A stretch of DNA of 64,000 nt. Origin: Simiduia litorea (lineage in GTDB: Bacteria; Pseudomonadota; Gammaproteobacteria; Pseudomonadales; Cellvibrionaceae). The notes under the pieces are model-generated. The model saw only the letters and a list, made by a program, of their open reading frames with translations. It ran no database searches and was not told the DNA's origin. The position numbers were made by a program, and so were the translations under genes. Positions 33,921 to 43,139 of the stretch are shown here, in pieces; the first letter of the stretch is position 1, and each line of letters opens with the position of its first letter. Location of the stretch: contig NZ_AP031497.1 of assembly GCF_042853465.1 (NCBI RefSeq), positions 1,488,001-1,552,000 on the forward strand, written 5' to 3'.

Positions 33921-34382
33921 TTAGTTTGCCAGCCGCTCCTTTAAGTAGCCTTCATAGTCGGGCACTTGCCGGTCGAAGCTACCGCGAAACAGTGTTGAGT
34001 GCACCATCACATCGGCAGATGCGGGGTTGCAGGCAACGGGAATATTCCATACCGCAGCAATCCGCAACAACGCTTTTACATCGGGGTCGTGTGGCAGTGG
34101 CTCGAATGGGTCCCAAAAGAAAATCAGAAAGTCTACCTTGCCTTCGGTTATTAGCGCGCCGATTTGTTGATCGCCACCCAGTGGGCCACTGATTAACTTA
34201 TTGATTGTTAAGTCTGCATCGCGCTCAATGACAGCACCGGTGGTTCCCGTTCCGTAAAGTGTGTGCGGCGCTAAATCTTTATGGTGCTTTTTGCACCAGG
34301 CAACCAACTCTTTCTTTTTGTTGTCGTGAGCCACTAGCGCGACGCGCTTAGTGGCGGCCATGGTAACTGTCTTTTGCAGCAT
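33921..34382 (-). CDS. mgsA: Methylglyoxal synthase
   Basis: MgsA turns dihydroxyacetone phosphate into methylglyoxal and phosphate, a bypass that relieves sugar-phosphate build-up. The 153-residue protein shows RVALVAHDNKKKELVAW, LYGTGTTGAVIE, ISGPLGGDQQIGALI with the catalytic Asp, VDFLIFFWDPFEPLPHDPDVKALLRIAAVWNIPVACN and ends in a YLKERL helix. The ATG at 34382 is chosen because it follows AGGAA at ideal spacing; another in-frame ATG at 34421 lacks this. It lies among sugar genes with no pfkA-type phosphofructokinase nearby, which suits its overflow role. Confidence 0.96.
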   Translation of the reverse strand: MLQKTVTMAATKRVALVAHDNKKKELVAWCKKHHKDLAPHTLYGTGTTGAVIERDADLTINKLISGPLGGDQQIGALITEGKVDFLIFFWDPFEPLPHDPDVKALLRIAAVWNIPVACNPASADVMVHSTLFRGSFDRQVPDYEGYLKERLAN

Positions 34383-34495
34383 GAGTAATTCCTGTGACGG
34401 TTCAAAAGTCGTGCAACCCATGTAGGGTCAAGCTTCTCATTAGGGGTGAGCTTTGGTTGGCTATTGTAGCAGGGGCGGGGCGGTATTTGTCGGGC

Positions 34496-34522
34496 AAAAA
34501 AAAGCCCGCACAGGGTGCGGGC
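34496..34522 (-). terminator. Intrinsic terminator after the sugar transporter gene
   Basis: On the minus strand GCCCGCAC pairs with GTGCGGGC around a 3-base loop and is followed by eight T. It ends the transporter transcript before mgsA. Confidence 0.9.
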
Positions 34523-34539
34523 CAAGCGGTGCATCACAC

Positions 34540-35823
34540 TTAGCGAGGCTGTGAGCCTTTGAGTCCGTAGACGGCGATATAGACGTAGCAGACCAAAGGC
34601 AATATGAACGAAATTTGAAGCCCAATGCCGTCGGCCAACATGCCTTGCATGAGCGGTATAATGGCGCCACCGACAATCGATAGACAAATGAGGCCGGCGC
34701 CATTGCTGGTGAGCCGGCCTAGGCCGGTGATAGCTAGGGCGAATATTGTGGGAAACATAATGGAGTTGAATAGGCCAACGGCCAACACAGACCAAAGTGC
34801 GATATTGCCGTTGGTCATTATGGTTACCGCCAGCAAAATGACACAGGCAGTGGCATTGAATGCGAGCACGTATTGGGGTTTCAATTTTTGCATCACTGCC
34901 GCACCAATAAAGCGACCGACCATGGCGCCGCCCCAGTAGTAAGTAATGTACTCGGCAGCAGTCGCTTCTGGCATGTTGGCGACTTCGGGAAGGGCAAAGT
35001 AATTCACCAGTAGGCTGCCTATCGCAACCTCCGCGCCTACATATAAAAAGATGGCTATGGCGCCCATGATGAGATGGGGGTGATGCCAAATGGTGTCGCT
35101 GTCACCGCCGTGTACCACCGTTTCCTCAGGGGTGATGGCAGGAAGCTTAAACCACGCGAAAATGCAGGCTAGGGCGAACAACGTCAGCGCTAAGCCAACA
35201 TACGGAAGTTGCACAGCGGCCGCTTCCTGAGCGCGATGGCTGTCTAACTCTGCTGGGCTAAGTGCGGCTAGCTGCTCTGCACCTAACACCGCCGCAGATA
35301 ATATGAGTGTGGCGCCAAAGTAGGGGGCGACGGTGGTGCCTAACGAGTTAAACGCTTGGGTCATGGTCAATCGGCTGGATGCTGTGGCCTGTGGACCTAG
35401 CGCCGTCACATAGGGGTTAGCTGAAACCTGTAGTACCGTGATGCCGGCGGCGAGTACGAATAAAGCACCGAGAAATAGTGGGTAGTAACGTAAGCTGGCC
35501 GCTGGGTAAAACATCAAGCAGCCAATACCAGCGACAATTAAGCCGGTGACAATGCCCTTTTTAAAGCCAATCTTTTTAACAAGGTGGCCCGCTGGCATGG
35601 ATACGACGAAGTAAGCACCAAAAAAACAAAACTGTACCAACATGGCTTGCGTGTAGCTGAGCGAAAAGACGCTTTTTAAATGGGGGATAAGAATATCGTT
35701 GAGGCAGGTAAGAAAACCCCACATAAAAAATAAGATCGTGAGTGCCGCCAAGGGCACATTGTAGTTCTTATCTTGGGCTTCACTCGATAGCTGATAGCTC
35801 GCACTTTCTGTCGTACTGGCCAT
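34540..35823 (-). CDS. MFS sugar transporter, FucP/GluP (glucose/galactose) type
   Basis: The 427-residue protein has 12 predicted membrane segments of the FHS subfamily of major facilitators. Typical segments are ALTILFFMWGFLTCLNDILIPHLK, FFGAYFVVSMPAGHLVKKIGFKKGI, LQVSANPYVTALGPQATASSRLTMTQAFNSLGTTVAPYFGA and FALAITGLGRLTSNGAGLICLSIVGGAIIPLMQG. FHS members import fucose, glucose, galactose or related sugars with protons or sodium. Next to GH3, zwf and glk, glucose is the likely substrate, phosphorylated after entry by Glk. The ATG at 35823 follows AGGAGCG. A LacI-type palindrome lies about 125 bases upstream, so it is probably co-regulated with zwf-pgl-edd-glk-eda. Confidence 0.9.
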   Translation of the reverse strand: MASTTESASYQLSSEAQDKNYNVPLAALTILFFMWGFLTCLNDILIPHLKSVFSLSYTQAMLVQFCFFGAYFVVSMPAGHLVKKIGFKKGIVTGLIVAGIGCLMFYPAASLRYYPLFLGALFVLAAGITVLQVSANPYVTALGPQATASSRLTMTQAFNSLGTTVAPYFGATLILSAAVLGAEQLAALSPAELDSHRAQEAAAVQLPYVGLALTLFALACIFAWFKLPAITPEETVVHGGDSDTIWHHPHLIMGAIAIFLYVGAEVAIGSLLVNYFALPEVANMPEATAAEYITYYWGGAMVGRFIGAAVMQKLKPQYVLAFNATACVILLAVTIMTNGNIALWSVLAVGLFNSIMFPTIFALAITGLGRLTSNGAGLICLSIVGGAIIPLMQGMLADGIGLQISFILPLVCYVYIAVYGLKGSQPR

Positions 35824-35949
35824 GTGTCACGCTCCTAAAATCTTATGCTTATAGTCATATGAACTCTAACAGTATTTGATAGCGCCGTCATCAGTTTCTA
35901 AGTTTTAGACGTAGCTTTTCATCGTTAGTGGCGTGACTTTGAGTTAAAA

Positions 35950-35963
35950 TGACAGCGCTGTCA
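35950..35963. promoter_or_regulatory. LacI-type operator, transporter side
   Basis: TGACAGCGCTGTCA is a perfect 14-bp palindrome. Its half-site TGACAGC and central CpG are as expected for a LacI-family regulator. It shares the GACA half-site with the nag/pgi operators but has GC|GC rather than AC|GT at the centre. Confidence 0.8.
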
Positions 35964-36136
35964 ATGATAATGTGTGGGTTTTGTCGGTCTCAGCGGCAAT
36001 AATGGGGCTTTGTCTGCTAGCTAATTGTGGCATAATGGTCCTCGATACATATCAAGCTGTTAGTGGGCTTGAACATATAAAAGACAGCCCTGCATACGTA
36101 TGAATCGCCAAAACCGCTTATTGCGTCTGCTATATC

Positions 36137-36167
36137 ATTGACAGCGCTGTCAATTAATAATTATGCT
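36137..36167 (+). promoter_or_regulatory. LacI-type operator overlapping the predicted zwf promoter
   Basis: ATTGACAGCGCTGTCAAT (36137-36154) is a perfect 18-bp palindrome. Its first half contains a consensus -35 hexamer TTGACA (36138-36143), and TATGCT (36162-36167), four of six matches to -10, follows after 18 bases. Repressor binding would cover the -35 element directly. The leader to the zwf start would be about 100 bases. Confidence 0.72.
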
Positions 36168-36276
36168 TCCCCTTAGTGTCCTATGCTGCCATTCCCGCAA
36201 ACAGAGTGGTTATTTGGCTGGGTCGGGTAGTGGGTAAGTGGGTAAGCAGGTGCAGAAATAATTTAAGGGGTTTCAA

Positions 36277-37713
36277 TTGCAAGCGACAGATTGGGTGATA
36301 TTTGGTGGTACCGGCGATCTATCGATGCGCAAGCTTATGCCTGCGCTGTATCGTTGCGAAGAAGAGGGCCGGATGGTCGAGGGTTCGCGCGTTTTAGCGA
36401 CCAGCCGTGGTAGCACCACGCAAGAGGAATTCGTACAGACAGTCAAAAATGCGTTGCAGAAGTTTTTGCGGCCGGGCGAGTTTGAAGAATCGACGTGGGC
36501 GAAATTTGCCGAGCGTTTGTTTATCGTTAATGTAGACCTCAGTGATGTGGCCAGTTGGCGCGATATGGCCGAGCTGCTCAAGGCTTCAGAGGCGACACCG
36601 GTTTATTATCTTGCCATACCGCCGTCGCTGTTTGGTGGCGTCTGCGCCACCTTGTCGAGTTTGGATTTAGTCAGCGAGCGCGCGCGGGTTATCGTAGAAA
36701 AACCCTTGGGTTACGATCGCGAATCAGCGGAAGCTATCAATAGCGAAATCGCACTTTACTTCACTGAATCACAAGTTTTTCGAATCGATCATTACCTAGG
36801 TAAAGAGTCAGTTCAGAATTTATTGGCGCTGCGTTTTGCCAACCGCATGTTTGAGAATATTTGGGACGCTAATTCCATTGATCACGTGCAGATTACTCTC
36901 GCCGAATCTGTAGGCGTAGAAAGCCGGGGTGGTTTCTACGATGGCGCCGGCGCTATGCGCGACATGGTGCAAAACCATTTGTTGCAGTTATTGTGTTTTG
37001 TTGCCATGGATCCACCCAATGCGTTAGATGCCGATAGTGTGCGCAGTGAAAAAATAAAAGTGTTGCGTTCGCTTCGAAAAATTACCGGCGAGGACATTGG
37101 CAAGCACACGGTACGCGCACAATATGTCGATGGTGAGGCCGGTGGTAAGGCGGTTGACAGCTATATTGGCGATCTTGGCAAGCCAAGTAGGACAGAAACC
37201 TTTGTTGCAATTCGCGCCTTTGTCGATAATTGGCGCTGGAAGGGCGTACCTTTCTATTTGCGCACCGGTAAGCGCATGAGTGGTCGCTACGCCGAAATGG
37301 TCATTCAATTCAAACCTGTTACTCATTCCCTTTTTGGCTCCGAGCAAAATAATCAATTAGTTATTCGTCTGCAGCCGGAAGAGCACATCTATATCAATTT
37401 GATGAGCAAAGATATCGCCAGCGCCGATGTAAAACTGCGCCCCATTGAGTTTGAAATTGATTTGGCGGCTGAGTGCAATGCACCTGTGGCCGACGCTTAT
37501 AAGCGCTTGATGTTGGATGCTATGACGGGTAATGGAACGCTGTTTGTACACCGAGAAGAAGTGGATTACGCCTGGCGTTGGGCCGACCCCATTATTGCCG
37601 GTTGGAAGAAGAATTTGGCGCCGCTGTCTTATTACGCCGCGGGCACTAATGGCCCTGAATCTTCGGAAGATTTAATGGCAGACGATAACCGCCAATGGCA
37701 TGTGCAGGATTAA
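36277..37713 (+). CDS. zwf: Glucose-6-phosphate dehydrogenase
   Basis: Zwf oxidises glucose-6-phosphate to 6-phosphogluconolactone and is the entry to the Entner-Doudoroff route here. The 478-residue protein starts QATDWVIFGGTGDLSMRKLMPAL (dinucleotide-binding loop). It has VEKPLGYDRESAEAIN, the active-site stretch RIDHYLGKESVQNLLALRFAN and YLRTGKRMSGRYAEMVIQF. The start is a TTG at 36277 behind AAGGGG at six bases, because no in-frame ATG lies close by. It is the first gene of the run zwf-pgl-edd-glk-eda and is controlled by the operator just upstream. A repressor that responds to a sugar phosphate such as KDPG or G6P is likely. Confidence 0.97.
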   Translation: MQATDWVIFGGTGDLSMRKLMPALYRCEEEGRMVEGSRVLATSRGSTTQEEFVQTVKNALQKFLRPGEFEESTWAKFAERLFIVNVDLSDVASWRDMAELLKASEATPVYYLAIPPSLFGGVCATLSSLDLVSERARVIVEKPLGYDRESAEAINSEIALYFTESQVFRIDHYLGKESVQNLLALRFANRMFENIWDANSIDHVQITLAESVGVESRGGFYDGAGAMRDMVQNHLLQLLCFVAMDPPNALDADSVRSEKIKVLRSLRKITGEDIGKHTVRAQYVDGEAGGKAVDSYIGDLGKPSRTETFVAIRAFVDNWRWKGVPFYLRTGKRMSGRYAEMVIQFKPVTHSLFGSEQNNQLVIRLQPEEHIYINLMSKDIASADVKLRPIEFEIDLAAECNAPVADAYKRLMLDAMTGNGTLFVHREEVDYAWRWADPIIAGWKKNLAPLSYYAAGTNGPESSEDLMADDNRQWHVQD

Positions 37714-37716
37714 GTT

Positions 37717-38403
37717 GTGATTAAAGAATATTTTTTTGAATCAAAGCAGGCGCTGCAGGCGCAGTTAGAACAGGACTTGTTGGCGCAGGTCGATGTGGCG
37801 CTAGCAACGGCTGGTAAGGCTAGCTTACTGTTGTCGGGTGGCAGCACACCTGGGCCCGTGTATGAAGCCTTGGGTAAGGTGTTGGATCCACGCGTGCAAG
37901 TGGCGCTGGTGGATGACCGCTGGGTTGCTTTGGAGCACAAAGGGAGTAATGAGGCCCTGTTGCGCAACTGTTTTCCAACTCAGCAAGTGATTGGCATGAA
38001 AACACCGGATGCTAAACCCCAAGCAGCGGTTACAGCGGTTAATCAAGCTTATCAACAATTGCACCAACCTTTTGCCGTCACAGTGTTAGGTATGGGGCCC
38101 GATGGGCACACCGCGTCATTGTTTCCCAACGCCGAGGGATTAGAGGCGGCACTGGCCGATTCAGCGCCCAACTGCGTGGCGATTACAGCCAAGCAGAGCG
38201 CGGTCACCGGTGAGTTGGTTGACCGAATGACCTTGTCGCTGAATGGCATTCTAAACAGCCAAAAATTAATTTTGTTGATCACCGGCGAAGATAAGCTCGC
38301 GGTCTATCAACAGGCAAAAACAATGAAGAACATCAGTGATATGCCCGTCGCCGCGGTGCTACAACAGCAGCAGGTTGATCTGGATGTTTACTGGGCGAAA
38401 TAG
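37717..38403 (+). CDS. pgl: 6-phosphogluconolactonase
   Basis: Pgl hydrolyses 6-phosphogluconolactone to 6-phosphogluconate. The 228-residue protein matches the SIS-like 6PGL/NagB superfamily: LLLSGGSTPGPVYEALG, VALVDDRWVALEHKGSNEALLRNCF, FAVTVLGMGPDGHTASLFPNAEGLEAAL and DRMTLSLNGIL. The GTG at 37717 lies three bases after the zwf stop, so the two genes are coupled. It is the second gene of the Entner-Doudoroff operon. Confidence 0.96.
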   Translation: MIKEYFFESKQALQAQLEQDLLAQVDVALATAGKASLLLSGGSTPGPVYEALGKVLDPRVQVALVDDRWVALEHKGSNEALLRNCFPTQQVIGMKTPDAKPQAAVTAVNQAYQQLHQPFAVTVLGMGPDGHTASLFPNAEGLEAALADSAPNCVAITAKQSAVTGELVDRMTLSLNGILNSQKLILLITGEDKLAVYQQAKTMKNISDMPVAAVLQQQQVDLDVYWAK

Positions 38404-38438
38404 CCCATCACGTCAATGAATTTTGTAAAAGGCTTAAC

Positions 38439-40295
38439 ATGACCTCCGAAGCAACAACTAAGCTCAACCCCGTAGTGGCCAAAGTGACCGCTACCATTAT
38501 CGAACGTAGTCGCGCTACGCGAACCGATTACCTTGCCCGTATGGAAGCCCAAGCCGAGCAGGGGCCGCACCGTAAAACACTGCCTTGTGGCAACCTTGCC
38601 CATGGGTTTGCCGCCTGCGGTACCACAGATAAAGAGCTGCTGGCGCAGTCTGATGTTGCCAACATTGCCATTGTTTCGTCCTACAACGATATGTTGTCGG
38701 CGCACCAACCCTTCGAAGATACGCCAAAAGCGATTAAGAAAGTGATTGCCGCTAAGGGTAGTGTGGCTCAGTTTGCCGGTGGTGTTCCGGCTATGTGTGA
38801 CGGGATTACTCAAGGCATGCCAGGCATGGAGTTGTCGCTGTTTTCGCGCGATGTTATCGCCATGTCAACCGCCATTGCCCTGTCGCACAACATGTTTGAT
38901 GGCGCTTTGTGTTTGGGTGTTTGCGATAAAATTATTCCCGGTATGCTGATTGGCGCTTTATCCTTCGGCCACTTGCCGATGATTTTTATTCCTGCGGGAC
39001 CCATGCCATCGGGGTTGCCCAATGACGAAAAAGCTCGGGTTCGACAGTTGTTTGCCCAAGGCAAAGTAGGGCGCGAAGAATTATTGGCGGCGGAGAGTGC
39101 CAGCTATCATTCTGCGGGCACCTGTACATTTTACGGCACCGCAAACTCTAACCAGTTGTTGATGGAAATCATGGGGCTGCACCTGCCTGGCAGTTCGTTT
39201 ATCAACCCCAACACGCCTTTGCGCGAAGCCTTAACCGCAGCCGCAAGTGAGCAAGTGTTAAACTTAGTTAAGAGCGGTTCGGACTATCGCCCACTGGCAA
39301 AAATTGTTGATGAAAAAGCCATTGTTAACGCTGTGGTAGGTTTGGTGGCAACCGGTGGTTCAACCAATCACACCATGCATTTAGTGGCCATGGCGGCGGC
39401 GGCAGGTATTGTTTTAACCTGGGATGACTTCTCAGCGCTATCGGCGGTGATTCCGTCACTCACCAAAATTTACCCTAACGGCGTGGCTGATATTAACCAC
39501 TTCCAAGCTGCGGGTGGCATGTCATTTTTAATAGCAACGCTGTTAGATGCAGGTTTGTTGCATGCCGACGTACTCACCGTTCACAGCGAGCCAGGCTTGC
39601 AGGCTTATCGCACCGAACCGCAACTGCGCGAGGGTAAATTGGCTTGGGCTGATGGCCCGACAGAATCTCTCGATACCAGTGTTTTGCGCGCCGCGACAGA
39701 CCCGTTTAGCGCCGACGGCGGTTTAAAAGTTCTCAAGGGTAATTTAGGTCGGGGTGTGATTAAGACCTCTGCGGTGAAAGAGGAGTATCGCGTGCAGGAA
39801 GCGCCGGCGATTATTTTCCAAAGCCAGGCCGAATTTATTTCTGCCTTTCAGCAGGGCTTGCTGGAAAAAGATTTTATCGCTGTGCTCCGCTACCAAGGAC
39901 CGCGTGCCAATGGTATGCCAGAGTTACATAAGTTAGTGCCTATTCTGGGTAGCTTGCAAGATAAGGGCTTCAAAGTTGGATTGGTTACCGATGGTCGCAT
40001 GAGTGGCGCATCGGGCAAGGTGGCTGCGGCCATTCATGTCACGCCAGAAGCCGCGGCCGGCGGTGTTATCGGTAAAATTCAAAGTGGTGATGTAGTGCGT
40101 TTGGACGCAACCACTGGCGAATTAAATGTACTGGTTGATCAAGCCGTATTAGACGCACGTATTGTGGCTATGCCGGATTTATCCGCGAATCAAACAGGTT
40201 GCGGCAGAGAGTTGTTCGCGGCTCTGCGCAATCAAGTGACCGGTGCTGCCACAGGCGCTCGTAGTTTTGATTTGACGGTAAACGAGGACTTGTGA
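38439..40295 (+). CDS. edd: 6-phosphogluconate dehydratase
   Basis: Edd dehydrates 6-phosphogluconate to 2-keto-3-deoxy-6-phosphogluconate with a 4Fe-4S cluster. The 618-residue protein is of the IlvD/Edd family: CGTTDKELLAQSDVANIAIVSSYNDMLSAHQPF, VPAMCDGITQGMPGMELSLFSRDVIAMSTAIALSHNMFDGALCLGVCDKIIPG, AGTCTFYGTANSNQLLMEIMGLHLPGSSF and the C-terminal GLVTDGRMSGASGKV. The cluster-binding cysteines are present. Its TGA overlaps the glk ATG (ATGA-type junction), and it follows pgl after 35 bases. Confidence 0.97.
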   Translation: MTSEATTKLNPVVAKVTATIIERSRATRTDYLARMEAQAEQGPHRKTLPCGNLAHGFAACGTTDKELLAQSDVANIAIVSSYNDMLSAHQPFEDTPKAIKKVIAAKGSVAQFAGGVPAMCDGITQGMPGMELSLFSRDVIAMSTAIALSHNMFDGALCLGVCDKIIPGMLIGALSFGHLPMIFIPAGPMPSGLPNDEKARVRQLFAQGKVGREELLAAESASYHSAGTCTFYGTANSNQLLMEIMGLHLPGSSFINPNTPLREALTAAASEQVLNLVKSGSDYRPLAKIVDEKAIVNAVVGLVATGGSTNHTMHLVAMAAAAGIVLTWDDFSALSAVIPSLTKIYPNGVADINHFQAAGGMSFLIATLLDAGLLHADVLTVHSEPGLQAYRTEPQLREGKLAWADGPTESLDTSVLRAATDPFSADGGLKVLKGNLGRGVIKTSAVKEEYRVQEAPAIIFQSQAEFISAFQQGLLEKDFIAVLRYQGPRANGMPELHKLVPILGSLQDKGFKVGLVTDGRMSGASGKVAAAIHVTPEAAAGGVIGKIQSGDVVRLDATTGELNVLVDQAVLDARIVAMPDLSANQTGCGRELFAALRNQVTGAATGARSFDLTVNEDL

Positions 40296-41302
40296 TGAGC
40301 GCTTTGGCATCAACGAATATGGCGCAAAACCATCAAGCCATTTTCCCTTACGTGGTTGCCGATATTGGCGGAACCAATGCGCGTTGGGGTTTGGTGACGG
40401 CGTTAGAGGCCACCGGTCACTATCGCATTGAATCAATAAAAACCTTTGAAAACAAAACTCACCCCAAGTTTGAAGATTCGCTGGCTGCCTATATAGATTA
40501 TCTGGCGGGCGTAAAGGTTCGTCATGTCTGCGTTGCTTTGGCCGGCCCTGTTTTAGGCGATCGTATCGAAATGACTAACATCAACTGGTCATTTTCAGTG
40601 CGCGAGGTTGAAGCCGCGTTTTCATTAGACAAACTGTTAATTGTTAATGATTTTACCGCACTAGCCTACGCCACTAGCGCGCTTGTGGGCGAGCAACTTA
40701 TTGAGATAAAGCCAGGACAACAAAAGCATGCACCCCGTGCCATTCTCGGCCCTGGCACGGGTTTGGGTATGGCATCGCTCGTTCCAGTCGGCGACACGTG
40801 GATGCCCCTTAGCGGTGAGGGCGGCCACACCGCCTTTGCACCGCGTGGCGAAGAAGAAATTGCTCTGTGTCAATATTTGCAGGCTAAGCAAGGTTATCTG
40901 TCGAAGGAGACTTTCCTCTCGGGTGCAGGCCTAGTGCGAATTTATCAAGGTCTTGCTGCGGTTCGTGGACAAGTTGTTGCAGCAAAATCTGCTGCTGCTA
41001 TCAGTGCTGCGGCTGTGTCTGGTGAAGACAGTTTGGCGGTTGATACGCTTAATTTGTTTTGCGGCGTGATGGGCTCTACAGCCGCAGATTTAGCCTTAAC
41101 GGTTGGTGCCTTAGGCGGCGTGTTTTTGGGTGGCGGTATTTTGCCGAGGGTGCGTGAGTTTTTGTTGCAAAGCCCGTTTGTCGAAAGGTTTTGTGACAAG
41201 GCGGTCATGTCGCACTATGTACAAGAGATACCTGTTTTTCTAATCGTGGCTGATGAGCCTGCACTTATCGGTGCAGCAGCTTTGTTGGCTGAACATTCGT
41301 AA
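40295..41302 (+). CDS. glk: Glucokinase
   Basis: Glk phosphorylates free glucose with ATP, giving substrate for Zwf. The 335-residue protein belongs to the bacterial Glk family: VVADIGGTNARWGLVTA (ATP phosphate loop), VCVALAGPVLGDRIEMTNINWSFS, LLIVNDFTALAYA with the catalytic Asp, LGPGTGLGMA, LSGEGGHTAFAPRGEEE and LGGGILPRV. The ATG at 40295 overlaps the edd stop; the GTG three bases earlier is unlikely. Its presence in the operon fits uptake of unphosphorylated glucose by the FHS transporter rather than by a PTS. Confidence 0.96.
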   Translation: MSALASTNMAQNHQAIFPYVVADIGGTNARWGLVTALEATGHYRIESIKTFENKTHPKFEDSLAAYIDYLAGVKVRHVCVALAGPVLGDRIEMTNINWSFSVREVEAAFSLDKLLIVNDFTALAYATSALVGEQLIEIKPGQQKHAPRAILGPGTGLGMASLVPVGDTWMPLSGEGGHTAFAPRGEEEIALCQYLQAKQGYLSKETFLSGAGLVRIYQGLAAVRGQVVAAKSAAAISAAAVSGEDSLAVDTLNLFCGVMGSTAADLALTVGALGGVFLGGGILPRVREFLLQSPFVERFCDKAVMSHYVQEIPVFLIVADEPALIGAAALLAEHS

Positions 41303-41315
41303 CTTTGGATTAATT

Positions 41316-41948
41316 ATGTTTTCAGCAATTGAACGAGTTGTAAATGCGGCACCCGTGGTTCCGGTAATGGTTATCGAAAAAATTGAGCACGCCGTGCCCT
41401 TGGCGAGAGCCTTAGTGGCTGGTGGTCTGCCTGTGCTCGAAATTACCTTGCGCACAGACTGTGCGTTAGAAGCAATCAAGCAAATTAAGGCAGAAGTTGA
41501 AGGTGCCATTGTCGGCGCTGGTACGGTGAATACACCTGCCGATGTCGAACGCGCTGTGGCGGCGGGTTCTGAATTTTTAGTTTCTCCTGGCTCTACTCCA
41601 GCATTGATTGATGCGGCAATTGCCTCCGGTGTGCCCCTGTTACCCGGCGTTAATTCACCCAGTGAAGTGATGGCTTTAATGGAGCGCGGCTTGCGTTATT
41701 TAAAATTTTTCCCCGCTGAGGCGGCGGGTGGTGTGCCTATGTTGAAGTCCATTAGTGGCCCGCTACCACAAGTGAAATTTTGCCCAACCGGTGGTGTTAG
41801 TTTAATAAACCTGAATGACTATTTGGGTTTGCCCAACGTTGTGTGCGTTGGCGGCAGCTGGATGGCGCCGGTTGAGTTAATGCGTGCAGGCGATTGGGCC
41901 GGGATTGAGAAATTGGCCCGTGAAGCGCGTGCAGCAGCTGGAAAGTAA
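41316..41948 (+). CDS. eda: KDPG/KHG aldolase
   Basis: Eda cleaves 2-keto-3-deoxy-6-phosphogluconate to pyruvate and glyceraldehyde-3-phosphate. The 210-residue class I aldolase has VPVMVIEKIEHAVPLARALVAGGLPVLEITLRT, IVGAGTVNTPADVERAVAAGSEFLVSPGSTP, the Schiff-base lysine in LRYLKFFPAEAAGG and FCPTGGVSLINLNDYLGLPNVVCVGGSWM. The ATG at 41316 lies 13 bases after the glk stop; the frame extends further upstream into glk without a credible start. It is the last gene of the tight operon, with gap following after 171 bases. Confidence 0.97.
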   Translation: MFSAIERVVNAAPVVPVMVIEKIEHAVPLARALVAGGLPVLEITLRTDCALEAIKQIKAEVEGAIVGAGTVNTPADVERAVAAGSEFLVSPGSTPALIDAAIASGVPLLPGVNSPSEVMALMERGLRYLKFFPAEAAGGVPMLKSISGPLPQVKFCPTGGVSLINLNDYLGLPNVVCVGGSWMAPVELMRAGDWAGIEKLAREARAAAGK

Positions 41949-42119
41949 TTTGAAGAATGAGGTGAGAAGTGAATGCCTTCGCTAATAGCAGGGCATTTCG
42001 AGAGAAGTGTATAGCCGAGAGACATCGGACATATCCGTAAAGCCAAGAGCAGATAAAAATCTGACGCGGTTTAACATTTACGCCAATTTATTGAAAAGAC
42101 AGATTTAAGGGTAAATATC

Positions 42120-43124
42120 ATGATTAAAGTAGCAATTAACGGCTATGGCCGAATTGGTCGAAATACCTTGCGCGCCCTCTATGAAAGCGCCTTGAAGGAA
42201 AAAATTCAAATTGTTGCAATTAACGATTTGGGCGATGCAAAGATGAATGCGCACCTTACTCGTTACGATACTGTACATGGTAAATTCGCTGGCACTGTGG
42301 ATGTCGATGGCAACGCGATGATCGTCAATGGCGATGTGATTCAGATTTTTTCCGAGCGCGATCCAAAAAATCTACCGTGGGCGCAGTTGGGTGTGGATGT
42401 TGTTTATGAGTGCACGGGATTTTTTACCAGCAAAGCTAAAGCCAGTGCACATATTGATGCCGGCGCCAAAAAAGTCATTATTTCTGCGCCTGCAGCGGAT
42501 GCGGATATCACCGTGGTTTACGGTGTTAATCATGACAAGTTAACTAAAGATCATCAAATCATTTCCAATGCTTCTTGCACCACTAACTGTTTAGCGCCTG
42601 TGGCTAAAGTATTGAACGATGCCATTGGTATAGAGCAGGGTATGATGACCACCGTACATGCCTACACCAATGACCAGAAGCTGAACGATGTTTACCACGA
42701 CGATATGTACCGTGCACGCAGTGCCACTCAGTCGATGATTCCTACTAAGACTGGGGCCGCTAGTGCTGTGTCTTTGGTGTTGCCTGAGTTGAAAGGTAAG
42801 CTGGACGGCATGGCTGTTCGTGTGCCGACTATTAACGTGAGCTTAGTGGATTTTAACTTCTTGGCTAGCCGTGAAACCAGTGCAGAAGAAGTGAATGCGT
42901 TGATTGAAAAAGCCAGCGCCGGCGCTTTGAAGAATGTCTTGGGTTACAATCTCGAGCCGCTCGTGAGCATTGACTTCAACCACAATACCCACTCATCGGT
43001 ATTTGATGGCACCCAAACGAAGGTGGCAGGTAAATGGGTAAAAGTGATGAGCTGGTATGATAACGAGTGGGGCTTCTCAAATCGCATGCTCGATAATACC
43101 ATCGCATTGATGAACGCCAAGTAA
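42120..43124 (+). CDS. gap: Glyceraldehyde-3-phosphate dehydrogenase
   Basis: The 334-residue enzyme oxidises glyceraldehyde-3-phosphate to 1,3-bisphosphoglycerate, taking the Eda product onward. It shows INGYGRIGRNTLRALYE, the catalytic Cys153 in SNASCTTNCLAP, TTVHAYTNDQKLNDVYH and WYDNEWGFSNRM. The NDLGDAKMNAHLTRYDTVHGKF segment is like the gap gene that Pseudomonas keeps with its edd/zwf cluster, rather than the E. coli GapA style. The ATG follows AAGGGTAA. A simple hairpin lies in the 171-bp gap after eda, and another before pyk. Confidence 0.96.
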   Translation: MIKVAINGYGRIGRNTLRALYESALKEKIQIVAINDLGDAKMNAHLTRYDTVHGKFAGTVDVDGNAMIVNGDVIQIFSERDPKNLPWAQLGVDVVYECTGFFTSKAKASAHIDAGAKKVIISAPAADADITVVYGVNHDKLTKDHQIISNASCTTNCLAPVAKVLNDAIGIEQGMMTTVHAYTNDQKLNDVYHDDMYRARSATQSMIPTKTGAASAVSLVLPELKGKLDGMAVRVPTINVSLVDFNFLASRETSAEEVNALIEKASAGALKNVLGYNLEPLVSIDFNHNTHSSVFDGTQTKVAGKWVKVMSWYDNEWGFSNRMLDNTIALMNAK

Positions 43125-43139
43125 GACAAAGGTTCAGTA

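Larger units (their letters stand above)
35824..36276. promoter_or_regulatory. Divergent regulatory region between the sugar transporter and zwf
   Basis: These 453 bases carry two near-identical 14-18 bp LacI-type palindromes and no gene. The distance between the palindrome centres is about 189 bp, roughly 18 helical turns, so a looped repressor complex is conceivable. A TTAAGGGG ribosome binding site precedes zwf. Confidence 0.7.

Noticed and set aside
35824..36276. HexR-type site upstream of zwf
   Set aside because: I looked for the usual TGTAGT-like inverted repeat and did not see one; only the LacI-type palindromes are convincing.
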